Assembly (NCBI GenBank): GCA_011192015.1
Contig: DUET01000088.1
Location: forward strand, 1-64,000
DNA: 64,000 nt
Direction: 5' to 3'
Origin: Anaerolineae bacterium
Lineage (GTDB): Bacteria; Chloroflexota; Anaerolineae; Anaerolineales; E44-bin32
Positions 52,263 to 60,091 of the stretch are shown one piece after another; position 1 is the first letter of the stretch; each line of letters starts with the position of its first letter. The position numbers and the translations under genes were made by a program. The notes under the pieces were generated by a model that did no database searches, had not been told where the DNA came from, and saw only the letters and a program-made list of their open reading frames with translations.

Positions 52263-52813
52263 AGGGAAAACCGGCGTTATTCATCGTGAGCGGAGATTTC
52301 GAAACCGGCAAGACGCGCTTCAGTCAGCACTTGGCGCAAGGCTTGCAGGAGGCCGGATGGGACGTTGCCGGCATCGTCTCTCCCGCCGTCTTCGAAGACG
52401 GGGTCAAGACCGCCATCGATGCCGTGGACCTGAGAAGTGGGGAACGGCGCAGGCTGGCGGAAAGCATCCAGGCCGGCAGTTCTCTGGATGGACCAGAGAC
52501 CACGCGCTGGCAGTTCTCCCAGGAGGTGCTGGATTGGTGCAATGGCGTTCTCCGATCCGCAACGCCATGTGATTTGCTCGTGATCGACGAACTGGGGCCG
52601 CTCGAATTCGATCGGAGCATCGGTTTGATGGCAGGCATGCAAGCCATCGAAGAGGGGCGGTATCTGGCTTCATTGATCGTCATCCGCCCCATGCTTCTTG
52701 AACGAGCAAAAGCCCGTTGGCCGCAGGCTGAAGTGATCCATTCCGTTCCAGCAGAGGCGACTGTCCTCCTTATCGAACGTTGGATTCAACGCCTCAGCGA
52801 TTTGAAGACCTGA
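52259..52813 (+). CDS. NTPase_1/THEP1-like nucleoside-triphosphatase
   Basis: A 184-residue P-loop protein. VSGDFETGKTRFSQHLAQGL carries the Walker A motif (G-D-F-E-T-G-K-T) and LVIDELGPLEF the Walker B Asp-Glu. The length and course match the THEP1/NTPase_1 family or related DUF2478 proteins, which hydrolyse several NTPs but whose cell role is unknown. The 4-bp overlap with the ABC ATPase gene shows that it is part of the uptake operon; it might process a nucleotide-linked ligand such as a corrinoid or a molybdopterin, or regulate uptake. These are inferences from position only. Confidence 0.8.
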   Translation: MKGKPALFIVSGDFETGKTRFSQHLAQGLQEAGWDVAGIVSPAVFEDGVKTAIDAVDLRSGERRRLAESIQAGSSLDGPETTRWQFSQEVLDWCNGVLRSATPCDLLVIDELGPLEFDRSIGLMAGMQAIEEGRYLASLIVIRPMLLERAKARWPQAEVIHSVPAEATVLLIERWIQRLSDLKT

Positions 52814-52846
52814 TTCCTGTGCTCCACAATTATTCAAACGATCCAT

Positions 52847-53116
52847 TCACGCGCGAGCATCGGGTAAAGCAATCTTCGCCTGTTCAACAAGCCAATCAGG
52901 ATGCAAACCGATGCTCTTGCTCAGCTGCTCGCATGGGAAATCAGCGCACTCCGCGCAGAATTGCAGCTCCTTATCTCCACGGCAGCAATCGAAGATCGAG
53001 CACCCCTCCCTATCCGGCGTTCCACAACCGGTGCATTCCTGCCCGATGTAGAACCGACACGAACCGCAGTACAAACCACAGGGTGTGGCCAAATCCATTG
53101 ACGCCTGTTTGGACAT
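52847..53116 (-). CDS. DUF3795 Cys-rich protein
   Basis: An 89-residue protein with ten cysteines arranged as CGLYCGSC, CTGCG, GCSIFDCC and CAECADFPC, as in DUF3795 (probable zinc- or iron-sulfur-binding proteins of anaerobes). No catalytic role is known. The start MSKQASMDLATPC is at 53116. It is convergent with the NTPase gene, which ends 34 bp away, and does not share its operon. Confidence 0.82.
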   Translation of the reverse strand: MSKQASMDLATPCGLYCGSCRFYIGQECTGCGTPDREGCSIFDCCRGDKELQFCAECADFPCEQLSKSIGLHPDWLVEQAKIALPDARA

Positions 53117-53438
53117 CTTCTTCGCTTTCGATTGTCAATCGGGTTTGTTCCGTTTGTCCTAAATGGACCCTTCCGATGGAACCAGACTTCGAGTGGAACT
53201 GGTTAGATCCATCCGCCATCCGTTACCTTGGCGATTGTACCCTGCTGGATCGATGCTTTCCAGCGCGCAGCAGAAAACTCGAAAAAGAGGGGGGCGAATG
53301 AGTGGATTCTAAGGACCGCGTTCCATGCTCTGATCGAACCTGATCGATGTCCAGATGGTACTTGTAATGTGCGAATCCGCTCCTGGCCTTTGATATACTG
53401 GGCAGGTTCATCCAGCCGAAGGGACTCTGGAAGCAGAT
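53117..53438 (+). promoter_or_regulatory. Intergenic stretch with the extended -10 promoter of the MFS gene
   Basis: These 322 bp between divergent genes contain no supported gene. TGATATACT at 53391-53399 is an extended -10 element that would start transcription near 53406, about 33 bp before the MFS ATG. No good -35 is visible and nothing recognisable is seen in the remainder. Confidence 0.5.
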
Positions 53439-54674
53439 ATGGACAACATAAAGAAGCAACCATTGATGACTAGGCGCTTGCTTGTATTCATGGGGACGAT
53501 GATCCTTGCCAACGTCGCCGGTCACATGTATCGACCATTGCTGCCCTTGTATGTTCAGGAGATGGGGGCAGACATCGCTCAGGTTGGGCTGTTCTTCACG
53601 ATCGGCGCCATCGCGCCACTCGCCTTCCAGATCTTCGGCGGTTGGCTTTCCGATTCGATCGGGCGTTTGCAGGCTGTTGCCATCGGCAGCATTGGAGGCG
53701 TCCTGGGGTATGTAGCCTATGTCTTCTCGCCATCGTGGGAATGGTTGCTGCTCGCAACGGTCACTGGCGCCATGGCAGGATCCTTCGTAGCCCCCAGCTA
53801 TATGGCCTTCATCGCGGAAGAATCGCCCGAGGAATCCAGAGGCAGGGTCTATGGGATTTCGCAAGCCCTGTTCATGATTGTGGGCATCATCGGTCCGCCT
53901 ATTGGGGGCTACATCTCCGAATACTATGGTTTTAAATCCATGTTCATCGTTGCATGGATTCTGTATGGATCTGCCACGGTGATCCGGCTCATCATGGCAC
54001 GGGATGCAATGCGTTCTGTAACTCCGTCCGAGGAGAAACCATCCTTCGATCAATTGAAACGGAGCTTGCGCGCCATGGGGGGGCTGCTCGTCGCTGGTGG
54101 TGTTGTAACCTGGATCTTCATCTCGGACGGCATTCGAGACACGACATTCAGCATGTCCTTCCAATTGTTGCCGTTGTACATGCAGAACTTGATTGGATTG
54201 ACCAACGTTGAAATTGGGTGGTTGTCCTCGATTAGCGCTATTGCCACCATGCTCTTCCTGACTCCTGCTGGTTGGCTATCCGATCGGAAGGGAGAACGCT
54301 TGGGGATCGTGGTGGGATTTACGTTGATCGCTGGAGCGGTGGCTCTATTCATCAACACCGGTGCATTCATCGGATTTGCCATGGTCTTCGCACTCTTCGG
54401 TGTCGGGAGTGCTTTGATCGAACCCGCCTACAATTCCTTGATCTCGAAGGTAGTACCTATGAATCTTCGGGGCATAGCTTTCGGCGTTTTTTCAACGAGC
54501 ATCGGTTTGATCTCGTTGCCCGCGCCCTACATTGGCGCCATGCTCTGGGAACGCTTCTCACCTAAACTGCCCTTCTTCTTTCCTATCGTGACAACGCTGC
54601 TGCTCCTGCCGGTGATGTGGATCAAGTTCAAGATCCCGAAAGTAAGTCCATCGGAGGAAGTCGCGGAAGCGTAA
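53439..54674 (+). CDS. MFS transporter
   Basis: A 411-residue, 12-helix major facilitator. The A-motif loop between helices 2 and 3 reads GGWLSDSIGRLQAVAIG, repeated between helices 8 and 9 as GWLSDRKGERLGIVVG. SPEESRGRVYGISQALFMIVGIIGPPIGGYISE is the helix 4-6 region with the antiporter-like GPPxGG. This favours a drug or metabolite exporter, but the substrate is not predictable. It is monocistronic and ends at a hairpin with a T-run. Confidence 0.9.
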   Translation: MDNIKKQPLMTRRLLVFMGTMILANVAGHMYRPLLPLYVQEMGADIAQVGLFFTIGAIAPLAFQIFGGWLSDSIGRLQAVAIGSIGGVLGYVAYVFSPSWEWLLLATVTGAMAGSFVAPSYMAFIAEESPEESRGRVYGISQALFMIVGIIGPPIGGYISEYYGFKSMFIVAWILYGSATVIRLIMARDAMRSVTPSEEKPSFDQLKRSLRAMGGLLVAGGVVTWIFISDGIRDTTFSMSFQLLPLYMQNLIGLTNVEIGWLSSISAIATMLFLTPAGWLSDRKGERLGIVVGFTLIAGAVALFINTGAFIGFAMVFALFGVGSALIEPAYNSLISKVVPMNLRGIAFGVFSTSIGLISLPAPYIGAMLWERFSPKLPFFFPIVTTLLLLPVMWIKFKIPKVSPSEEVAEA

Positions 54675-54677
54675 ATT

Positions 54678-54704
54678 CCGGTGTTGGTGATCACCGGGGT
54701 TTTA
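54678..54704 (+). terminator. Terminator of the MFS gene
   Basis: Stem CCGGTG / CACCGG with an 8-nt loop TTGGTGAT, then GGTTTTAATT. It starts 3 bp after the stop codon and reaches the stop codon of the convergent gene. Confidence 0.7.
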
Positions 54705-55115
54705 ATTCCGATTTCTCTTCAAGCGTTCCTGCTTTCGCTTCTCCCGGATGGCCTTCTCCTCATCGATCAACGCATCCAGATCGAGCGATTGAATGGACGG
54801 GTCGAACGTGTAGGAGAGGTCATCCCGCACCAACTCATAGCTCGCACCTGCCGGATCACGAACGATGTACCCCTCATCCACGAGATTTCTTCGAAGCGAA
54901 ACATGATCCAGGTTCATGCCATCGCCGAATCGTTGCGACCATCTGCGAAGGCAATCGTTGAGCTCTTGTTCACGATATTGCTGGTGGTGTTCTAATTCCA
55001 AAGTTGCGCTGAAGAAGAGGATGTGACGATCTCTACGCTTTTTTGGGAGATCCCTCGCACCGAAGACAATGAATACAAACCGTTTCCTGAAGAGGGCTTC
55101 TGAAACATGCTCCAT
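54702..55115 (-). CDS. DUF2087 domain protein
   Basis: A 137-residue protein. The C-terminal part VSLRRNLVDEGYIVRDPAGASYEL matches DUF2087, the domain often found at the end of ArsR-like regulators and alone. Its N-terminal half (MEHVSEALFRKRFVFIVFGARDLPKKRRDRHILFF) is the typical first DUF2087 part (SKRKDRLVIL...). No helix-turn-helix precedes it. The ATG at 55115 follows GGAGGAAAC. Function is unknown; it may be a transcription-related accessory. The stop overlaps the terminator of the convergent MFS gene. Confidence 0.75.
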   Translation of the reverse strand: MEHVSEALFRKRFVFIVFGARDLPKKRRDRHILFFSATLELEHHQQYREQELNDCLRRWSQRFGDGMNLDHVSLRRNLVDEGYIVRDPAGASYELVRDDLSYTFDPSIQSLDLDALIDEEKAIREKRKQERLKRNRN

Positions 55116-55210
55116 GTTTCCTCCATCGTGCAACGGATTCCGACCACCCATCCCCTACGAACTTCAACCAGCCCACTGTACAGCGAAATGCGATCCATGC
55201 CCATCCGGTC

Positions 55211-56248
55211 TCAGCATGACGTATGCTGAGAGTTCGCAGCTGCACAAAGCAGCAGCACTCTTGCACTCCAATCGAGTTTGCGGGATATCCTCCTTCGCCA
55301 GTTCTCTGCAAGAGGAAAGAAGGTCGAAGAAGCTGATCGTGGACCGAACTCCCATAATCCCTGATCATCCCGGCGTTCCCAAATCCAGCGGATGTGCTTT
55401 TCGGCATATTGCACCGATCGTTGGAATAGGCGCAATATCATCTCCAGCGATGTAAACCAGCGATCCAGGGGGTTGGCCTTTCCCAGTGGAGGATTATAGA
55501 CCAACGGCACTTCAAGATAGCGAATGCCTCGATCATGATTCCACAGCCAATTCAACAAGCCATGTTCGATATCTGCGGGCAACAGATCCGGCTTTGACCC
55601 AAGGATGTTGAGCGCATACCGGTTGTTAATCGTCAGATAGCTGCCAGCCACAGTCGCCCCCGTCAAAGCAGCATGGGCTTGGATCTCATCCTCTTGGGAG
55701 TACATTCCGGATTGGAAGGTCCGAATGGCGATCTCCTGCCAAAGAGAACGATCTCCTTCCAGTTCCTCATGCAGAGGATCGATCATGGAAAGTGTGGAGG
55801 CCAGAATCATCCGCATGCCGGTTGGCCAGCGATCGTTCCTCTCATGGCGATCGGGAAACGGTACACGGGCGCGCATGATCGAGAGAATGTAGTTTTTCGC
55901 TTTCCTGAGAATGGGGTGTTCGCCATCCAAACCCAAGTTGATAGCTCTTTCCACTGCGATTTCCGTTGAAGCGATCTTCTGTCTGGATGTCGTGCAGCGA
56001 GAATGGAAAGCTCCCCAACCGCCATCCGTTCTCTGCTCCTCCACCAGGAGGCGCACATGCCGGCTTTGATCGAGTGCCTTGGATAGATTTCGGATTTGGC
56101 CTGGATGGAATTCTTGACCCAATACATCACGAAGCAAGCGCAGGCGGGCCGCTGGTGATGGATGCAGCTCCAACAAATGCTCGGCGCAGAATCGTGCTTC
56201 TGGGATGAGGTCCATTTGTGATATGTCCCGACTGCCCTGGCCGATCAT
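55211..56248 (-). CDS. Alpha/alpha-barrel (prenyltransferase/terpene-cyclase-like) protein
   Basis: A 345-residue soluble protein. EEQRTDGGWGAFHS near residue 70 is the QW-type repeat motif (QxxxGGW) of the squalene-cyclase/prenyltransferase alpha-barrel, and further helical repeats have similar W/G positions (LNWLWNHDRGIRYLEVP, WERRDDQGLWEFGPR). No DxDD or other catalytic acid is obvious, so an enzyme role is uncertain; many members of this fold in bacteria are unannotated. The start is unclear: ATG at 56248 is used, with TTG at 56260 and ATG at 56215 as alternatives. Confidence 0.65.
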   Translation of the reverse strand: MIGQGSRDISQMDLIPEARFCAEHLLELHPSPAARLRLLRDVLGQEFHPGQIRNLSKALDQSRHVRLLVEEQRTDGGWGAFHSRCTTSRQKIASTEIAVERAINLGLDGEHPILRKAKNYILSIMRARVPFPDRHERNDRWPTGMRMILASTLSMIDPLHEELEGDRSLWQEIAIRTFQSGMYSQEDEIQAHAALTGATVAGSYLTINNRYALNILGSKPDLLPADIEHGLLNWLWNHDRGIRYLEVPLVYNPPLGKANPLDRWFTSLEMILRLFQRSVQYAEKHIRWIWERRDDQGLWEFGPRSASSTFFPLAENWRRRISRKLDWSARVLLLCAAANSQHTSC

Positions 56249-56480
56249 CACGCTCTTCAAGAGATCCCAAGACCAAGTTGCCCTACAAGGACAGATTTAT
56301 AACTGCTTCGGGAAGTAAAGGTGTTGTCACCCCATCCAATATAATCCCTACGGCACGCTCCAACGCGCGCCAACACAGAGGCGATTTCCCGCCTCTATTC
56401 GTTTAAATAGCATTGCGTGCGGTTCGGTTTGATCAAAACCGTATGCGCGCCTTATCGGATTGGGATGATGCTTTGCCGAT

Positions 56481-57185
56481 CTAGGGTTTCCAAACCTCCC
56501 ACACCTTACCTACCAGATCCGGACCAGGTGTGAGCGTTGTATCTCCGGGTTCCCACCCCGACGGAGTCACCTCGCCTGTCTTCCGTACATGCTGGAAGGC
56601 CTTGATCTGCCGAACCAGCTCGTTCGGATTACGTCCAACTTCCGGCGTCAACACTTCCATCGCCCGAATCACGAAGTCGGGATCGATGATGAAGCGCCCA
56701 CGAATATCCACTCCGGCCGCTTCGTCGTACACACCGTAGATCTTGCCGATTTTGCCACCAGCGTCCGAGAGCATGGGGAAGGGTACGCCTCCATCGACCA
56801 TCTTGGAGAGCTCCTCATGCTGCCAGATCTTGTGTACAAAGCGGCTGTCCGTGCTGACCGACATCACCTCGACGCCCAAAGCCTGGAGGTCTTTATAGAG
56901 GGCAGCGACCGCTGCCAACTCGGTCGGTCAAACGAATGTGAAGTCACCCGGATAGAAGCAGAGCACAATCCATTTGCCCTTGTGATCAGACAATTTGATG
57001 GGTTTGAAACCCTCATCAGCGACAAATGCATTGGCTTCAAAATCGATGGCCTCTTTACCAACACGCGCCAACACCGTTTTCACCTCCTTGGCTGGTATCG
57101 TCCCCAAATCCGGGATGTTCGCCTCGGATTCGGGCACAATCGGACCTGCTGCTGGCGTTACGCATCCGTCCTTGAGTTCTGGCAT
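56481..57185 (-). CDS. Selenocysteine-containing AhpC-type peroxiredoxin (UGA read as Sec)
   Basis: Read through one in-frame TGA (56930-56928), the gene encodes 234 residues of an AhpC/TSA peroxiredoxin. The TGA falls exactly on the peroxidatic Cys of the motif PxxxTxx[10 protein letters not shown]-Sec86-PTELAAV. Both flanks are fully conserved family sequence, and a hairpin like the fdhF SECIS follows (56898-56921). The usual resolving Cys (GEVCPxxW) is Thr207 in GEVTPSGW, so the enzyme would act as a 1-Sec type; the only other Cys are 8 and 76. The start at 57185 follows GGGAGGAGTCT, ideal for translation. It reduces peroxides using an unknown reductant. The alternative, a nonsense mutation or read error at that codon, is much less likely because of the hairpin. 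Confidence 0.85.
56898..56921 (-). promoter_or_regulatory. Bacterial SECIS-like hairpin downstream of the UGA codon
   Basis: On the minus strand GAG-TT-GGCAGC-GGTC-GCTGCC-CTC forms GAG/CTC and GGCAGC/GCTGCC pairs with a bulged TT and a GGUC apical loop. The loop starts 17 nt after the TGA, within the usual 16-37 nt window, and has G in its first two positions. The E. coli fdhF element also has a bulged U and a GGUC loop about 18 nt after its UGA. Confidence 0.8.
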
Positions 57186-57285
57186 AGACTCCTCCCTGCG
57201 GCTGGAATCGACAATGCTTTCGCGGCTGGAAAACACAGTGTTCAGACCATAAGAACTTGAATCAAGGAAGCGATCTTCCATCTCC

Positions 57286-57315
57286 ATCATACACCTTGCG
57301 CATCCCTCGCGCCAA
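57286..57315 (-). promoter_or_regulatory. Possible promoter of the peroxiredoxin gene
   Basis: TTGGCG (57315-57310), 18 nt, TATGAT (57291-57286) on the minus strand, about 100 bp upstream of the ATG. The -35 is weak. No PerR- or OxyR-like box was identified. Confidence 0.3.
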
Positions 57316-57421
57316 CCTCCGAAAGTTCCCTGGATCTTCAAAGGAATGTTCATCCAACAATCCCGGTCAAGACGAGAGATCCGCCCACATAGGGTTCGGA
57401 TCCTTCCGTTGGCTAACAATC

Positions 57422-57859
57422 CTATTTGAGTTTCGGAAGCATGACCCCCTGATTCCCGGCCAATGCTGGAATGTCATCCGGATGCTTGATCCAATAGAGT
57501 TCGAACTCGATCGGCGCGGGAGATCCATCCGAAGGATCCGTTTCATAATGCAGCCATCTCTCCAAAGACTGCCCCGTGAACTTAAAATGGTAGAAGTGGC
57601 GACGAATGGTTATGAGCTCAGACTCGTCTTCCAAGAGGCAAGTGTCCTCGCCGAGCTTCCCGCAGAATTCCAGTTCACTCGTCTGCAATCCGGTCTCTTC
57701 AATGGCCTCTCGATAGGCCGCGTCCAGCAGGTCCTCACCCGCTCTCACGGTTCCCGCTGGTACTTGTATGCCGGCTTCCGGAAACCGGGTATGCCGGAAG
57801 ACAAGCAACCTATCCTTCTGGGTGATATAGGTCACGACCTTCTCGATCATCACCTGCAT
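57422..57859 (-). CDS. NUDIX hydrolase
   Basis: A 145-residue NUDIX enzyme that cleaves nucleoside-diphosphate-linked molecules. The box [23 protein letters not shown] (residues about 36-58) has the family pattern G-x5-E-x7-R-E-U-x-E-E-x-G-U, all metal-binding Glu included. It is otherwise close to ADP-ribose/dinucleotide pyrophosphatase-like members. Start at the first ATG (57859) or 3 codons later; neither has a clear ribosome site. It is 236 bp upstream of the peroxiredoxin gene on the same strand and probably independent. Confidence 0.88.
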   Translation of the reverse strand: MQVMIEKVVTYITQKDRLLVFRHTRFPEAGIQVPAGTVRAGEDLLDAAYREAIEETGLQTSELEFCGKLGEDTCLLEDESELITIRRHFYHFKFTGQSLERWLHYETDPSDGSPAPIEFELYWIKHPDDIPALAGNQGVMLPKLK

Positions 57860-57921
57860 AAGCCCAATACTGTCCTGGCGGATCGCTCCGACTCAAGGAT
57901 GCTTTGAATCATCCAGTGTTC

Positions 57922-58869
57922 TTAGCGATGGAAGAACGAACGTGTGCGAAGAATGGATCCGATCGTAAGCAGAAAAGGAATTCCTGCCAATACGGCGAAG
58001 AAGGAACCCTGTAAGGGTATTTGTTCAAGAAACTGCAGTTCGTATGCTGGGAAGTCTAGTACAACCAGCATCGCATCCCAACGAGAGAGCAGCAACGTGA
58101 GGGTGTAAGAAATGAACATCAGAGAGAAGAAGATCCATCCACACCACCACGCCCATGGTTTCAACCGGATCATCCCCCAGAGCACAATTGCCAACGAAAT
58201 CATCGCCAGATCTATCAAGACGATTCCGTTCAAGCCCGTAAGCCAAGAACCGAATAGGGGGAATAAGCCATTGAAGAAAATCTGTGTATACAGGACAAGG
58301 ATGAAGAAGGCAAACACATAAGCGAGCCCTACCAGGGGAATCGGAATCTCTTCAATCCACGTGCTCTCTGCTTCATCCAGCTTGAAGAACTGCTTGGTAA
58401 GTGGATGGTTGTAAATCCGGATCGCCAACCCTGGAAGGAACCAATAGCAAGCAAACGTAATCAAACCTATCAATCCTGCGTAAACCCAAGAGATTTCCTT
58501 TGAGGAAACCAGCACAAAGAAGAAGGCTGCTATCAAGGGCAGTCCCAAGATGTACCAACACCGGAACAAACCCAATGTCAAATGCCGAGCCCAGCGCTTT
58601 TGCTGTATCGTTCCGTAACCAATCGGTAAAGCGATTGCCGCGATGAAGAAGTAACCCAGAATCTGTGCGGAGATGTTGCCAAACATGAAGGATCCGAAAC
58701 CAAATCCCTCATAATGGAACACGCCTCCCTCGGAAAAAAGATAAAAACAGAACATCTCGAGGGGAACCAGGAAGGCGGCTATCAATCCCACTCCAAGCAG
58801 GATCGCCCCGATCAATCGCAGTAACCATGTTTGTCTGCTGTGCTTCGGTATAGAGTCGGAATCTTCCAT
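57922..58869 (-). CDS. Multi-pass membrane protein of unknown function
   Basis: A 315-residue integral membrane protein with about eight hydrophobic helices (LRLIGAILLGVGLIAAFLV; GLIGLITFACYWFLPGLAI; LVGLAYVFAFFILVLYTQIFF) and a cytoplasmic start MEDSDSIPKHSR. No family is recognised; the middle motif IRIYNHPLTKQFFKLDEAESTWIEEIP is soluble and may be a cytoplasmic loop. The ATG at 58869 has GAGAGGA 7 nt upstream; the frame extends 29 codons upstream into an unlikely region. It lies downstream of the VOC gene on the same strand. Confidence 0.7.
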   Translation of the reverse strand: MEDSDSIPKHSRQTWLLRLIGAILLGVGLIAAFLVPLEMFCFYLFSEGGVFHYEGFGFGSFMFGNISAQILGYFFIAAIALPIGYGTIQQKRWARHLTLGLFRCWYILGLPLIAAFFFVLVSSKEISWVYAGLIGLITFACYWFLPGLAIRIYNHPLTKQFFKLDEAESTWIEEIPIPLVGLAYVFAFFILVLYTQIFFNGLFPLFGSWLTGLNGIVLIDLAMISLAIVLWGMIRLKPWAWWCGWIFFSLMFISYTLTLLLSRWDAMLVVLDFPAYELQFLEQIPLQGSFFAVLAGIPFLLTIGSILRTRSFFHR

Positions 58870-58977
58870 CACGGTCCTCTCGAAGCCCATACGAACCCCA
58901 TGCCGTCTGGGCTTGATTGAGCCTCTGGCTATCAGGAATCTCATGAGCAGATCCAACCACGGTCATGCCCAGGAGCA

Positions 58978-59358
58978 TTATTGCGCGATTACTCTCAAGT
59001 AGCGCTCCCAATCGATCTGAGTCAACTGCAACGTGTTGCCATCGGGATCCTTGAAGGTGGCGATTCGGGAGCCCCAAGCAGCATCCTCCGGAGCTTTGAT
59101 GAATTCGACACCTCTCGACAAGATGGTTTGGTACGCTTCATCGATGTCCGCTACAGCCAGATCAATGCAGGGCTCGCCCTCACGCGGAGGCTGCAATTCG
59201 CCCCAAGTTTTAACGCCGATCTCGGAACCGCCGCATTCGAAACCAGCGTAGTCGCTGAATTGGTATTTCTTTGTGAGGCCGAGTTTGTTTTCGTAGAAAT
59301 CGATGGCCTGTTCCAGGCTGGATACCGTCAGGGTTACAGCCCAGATATGCGTGATCAT
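58978..59358 (-). CDS. VOC-superfamily (glyoxalase/bleomycin resistance-like) protein
   Basis: A 126-residue single vicinal-oxygen-chelate domain. It has the repeated beta-alpha-beta-beta-beta pattern WAVTLTVSSLEQAIDFYENKLGL and VDIDEAYQTILSRGVEF, ending in the family's DPDGNTLQLTQ. Metal ligands of the E/H/Q type are partly present. Members act as lyases, dioxygenases or antibiotic-sequestering proteins; the substrate cannot be read here. The ATG at 59358 follows AGGGGGAAGTGG. Confidence 0.85.
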   Translation of the reverse strand: MITHIWAVTLTVSSLEQAIDFYENKLGLTKKYQFSDYAGFECGGSEIGVKTWGELQPPREGEPCIDLAVADIDEAYQTILSRGVEFIKAPEDAAWGSRIATFKDPDGNTLQLTQIDWERYLRVIAQ

Positions 59359-59506
59359 CCACTTCCCCCTTTCCTGCACAGGATGTTTGCATCCAAATAT
59401 TGTCGCGCATCGATTAAAGCAGATACCCTGCAGAAATTGCAATCCGGTGGAGCGAGAGCTCCTGCGTTCCTAGCATTGGGGATGACACTGGATGCTTTGA
59501 CCTATG

Positions 59507-59992
59507 CTAGCTACGCATGTTTCGCCATAAGCCGAGGAGGAGGTTGAACCTTGGTACCTCCTGCATGTAGGCTCGATAGTCGGAGCCGAACTTCTCGAGC
59601 AATTGAGTCTCACCTTCGATGACGATGAGAACCATGCATCCCATACCTATGAATCCCAGAACCCATACCAACCAATGTAGAGAAAGGATCATGACCGCGG
59701 GATACATGAACAGCCAACCGAGATAGAGAGGGTGCCGGACGATCGAGTAGATACCAGTACGCACAACCCTGGAGGTTGCCGTGAATTCTGCACCCTGTGA
59801 AGAATCACCACGGGAACGCAAGGTGGATATGGCGAGGACGATCAGCAATACCCCGAAGGCAACACACACATTGCCCAGGATGAACAAGACTCGATGGAAA
59901 TCTACCGGAGGGAACAGAAAGAAGATAAGCCAACTGGCAATCAGGGTAATGCCAGCCAGTGGAAAGGCCACCAAATGCAAGCGCTTTCTCAT
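59507..59992 (-). CDS. Isoprenylcysteine carboxyl methyltransferase (ICMT)-family membrane protein
   Basis: A 161-residue membrane protein with four to five helices. The C-terminal signature is TGIYSIVRHPLYLGWLFMYPAV, then EGETQLLEKFGSDYRAYMQEVPRF, which contains the SAM-binding RHP...YxG and the E...F-x-x-Y pattern of ICMT/PEMT-like enzymes. Bacterial members methylate phospholipids or unknown small molecules. The start is at MRKRLHL. It is in tandem with, but 100 bp from, the MFS gene to the right and convergent with nothing. Confidence 0.85.
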   Translation of the reverse strand: MRKRLHLVAFPLAGITLIASWLIFFLFPPVDFHRVLFILGNVCVAFGVLLIVLAISTLRSRGDSSQGAEFTATSRVVRTGIYSIVRHPLYLGWLFMYPAVMILSLHWLVWVLGFIGMGCMVLIVIEGETQLLEKFGSDYRAYMQEVPRFNLLLGLWRNMRS

Positions 59993-60091
59993 AATGCCTC
60001 CTCTCTATCAGTTCGGATTCAAACGCATTGGATCAAATGAAAGAAGCTGGTCATTTCAGCTTATTAACCATCATAGCCATAGCAGAAGCCA

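Noticed and set aside
56425-56441. CGGTTT/AAACCG inverted repeat downstream of the peroxiredoxin as its terminator
   Set aside because: Only 6 bp with no T-run. It may be a chance palindrome.
56481-57185. Peroxiredoxin as a pseudogene with a nonsense mutation
   Set aside because: The stop is at the one codon where Sec is expected, the reading frame is intact on both sides and a SECIS-like hairpin follows. Kept only as a residual alternative.
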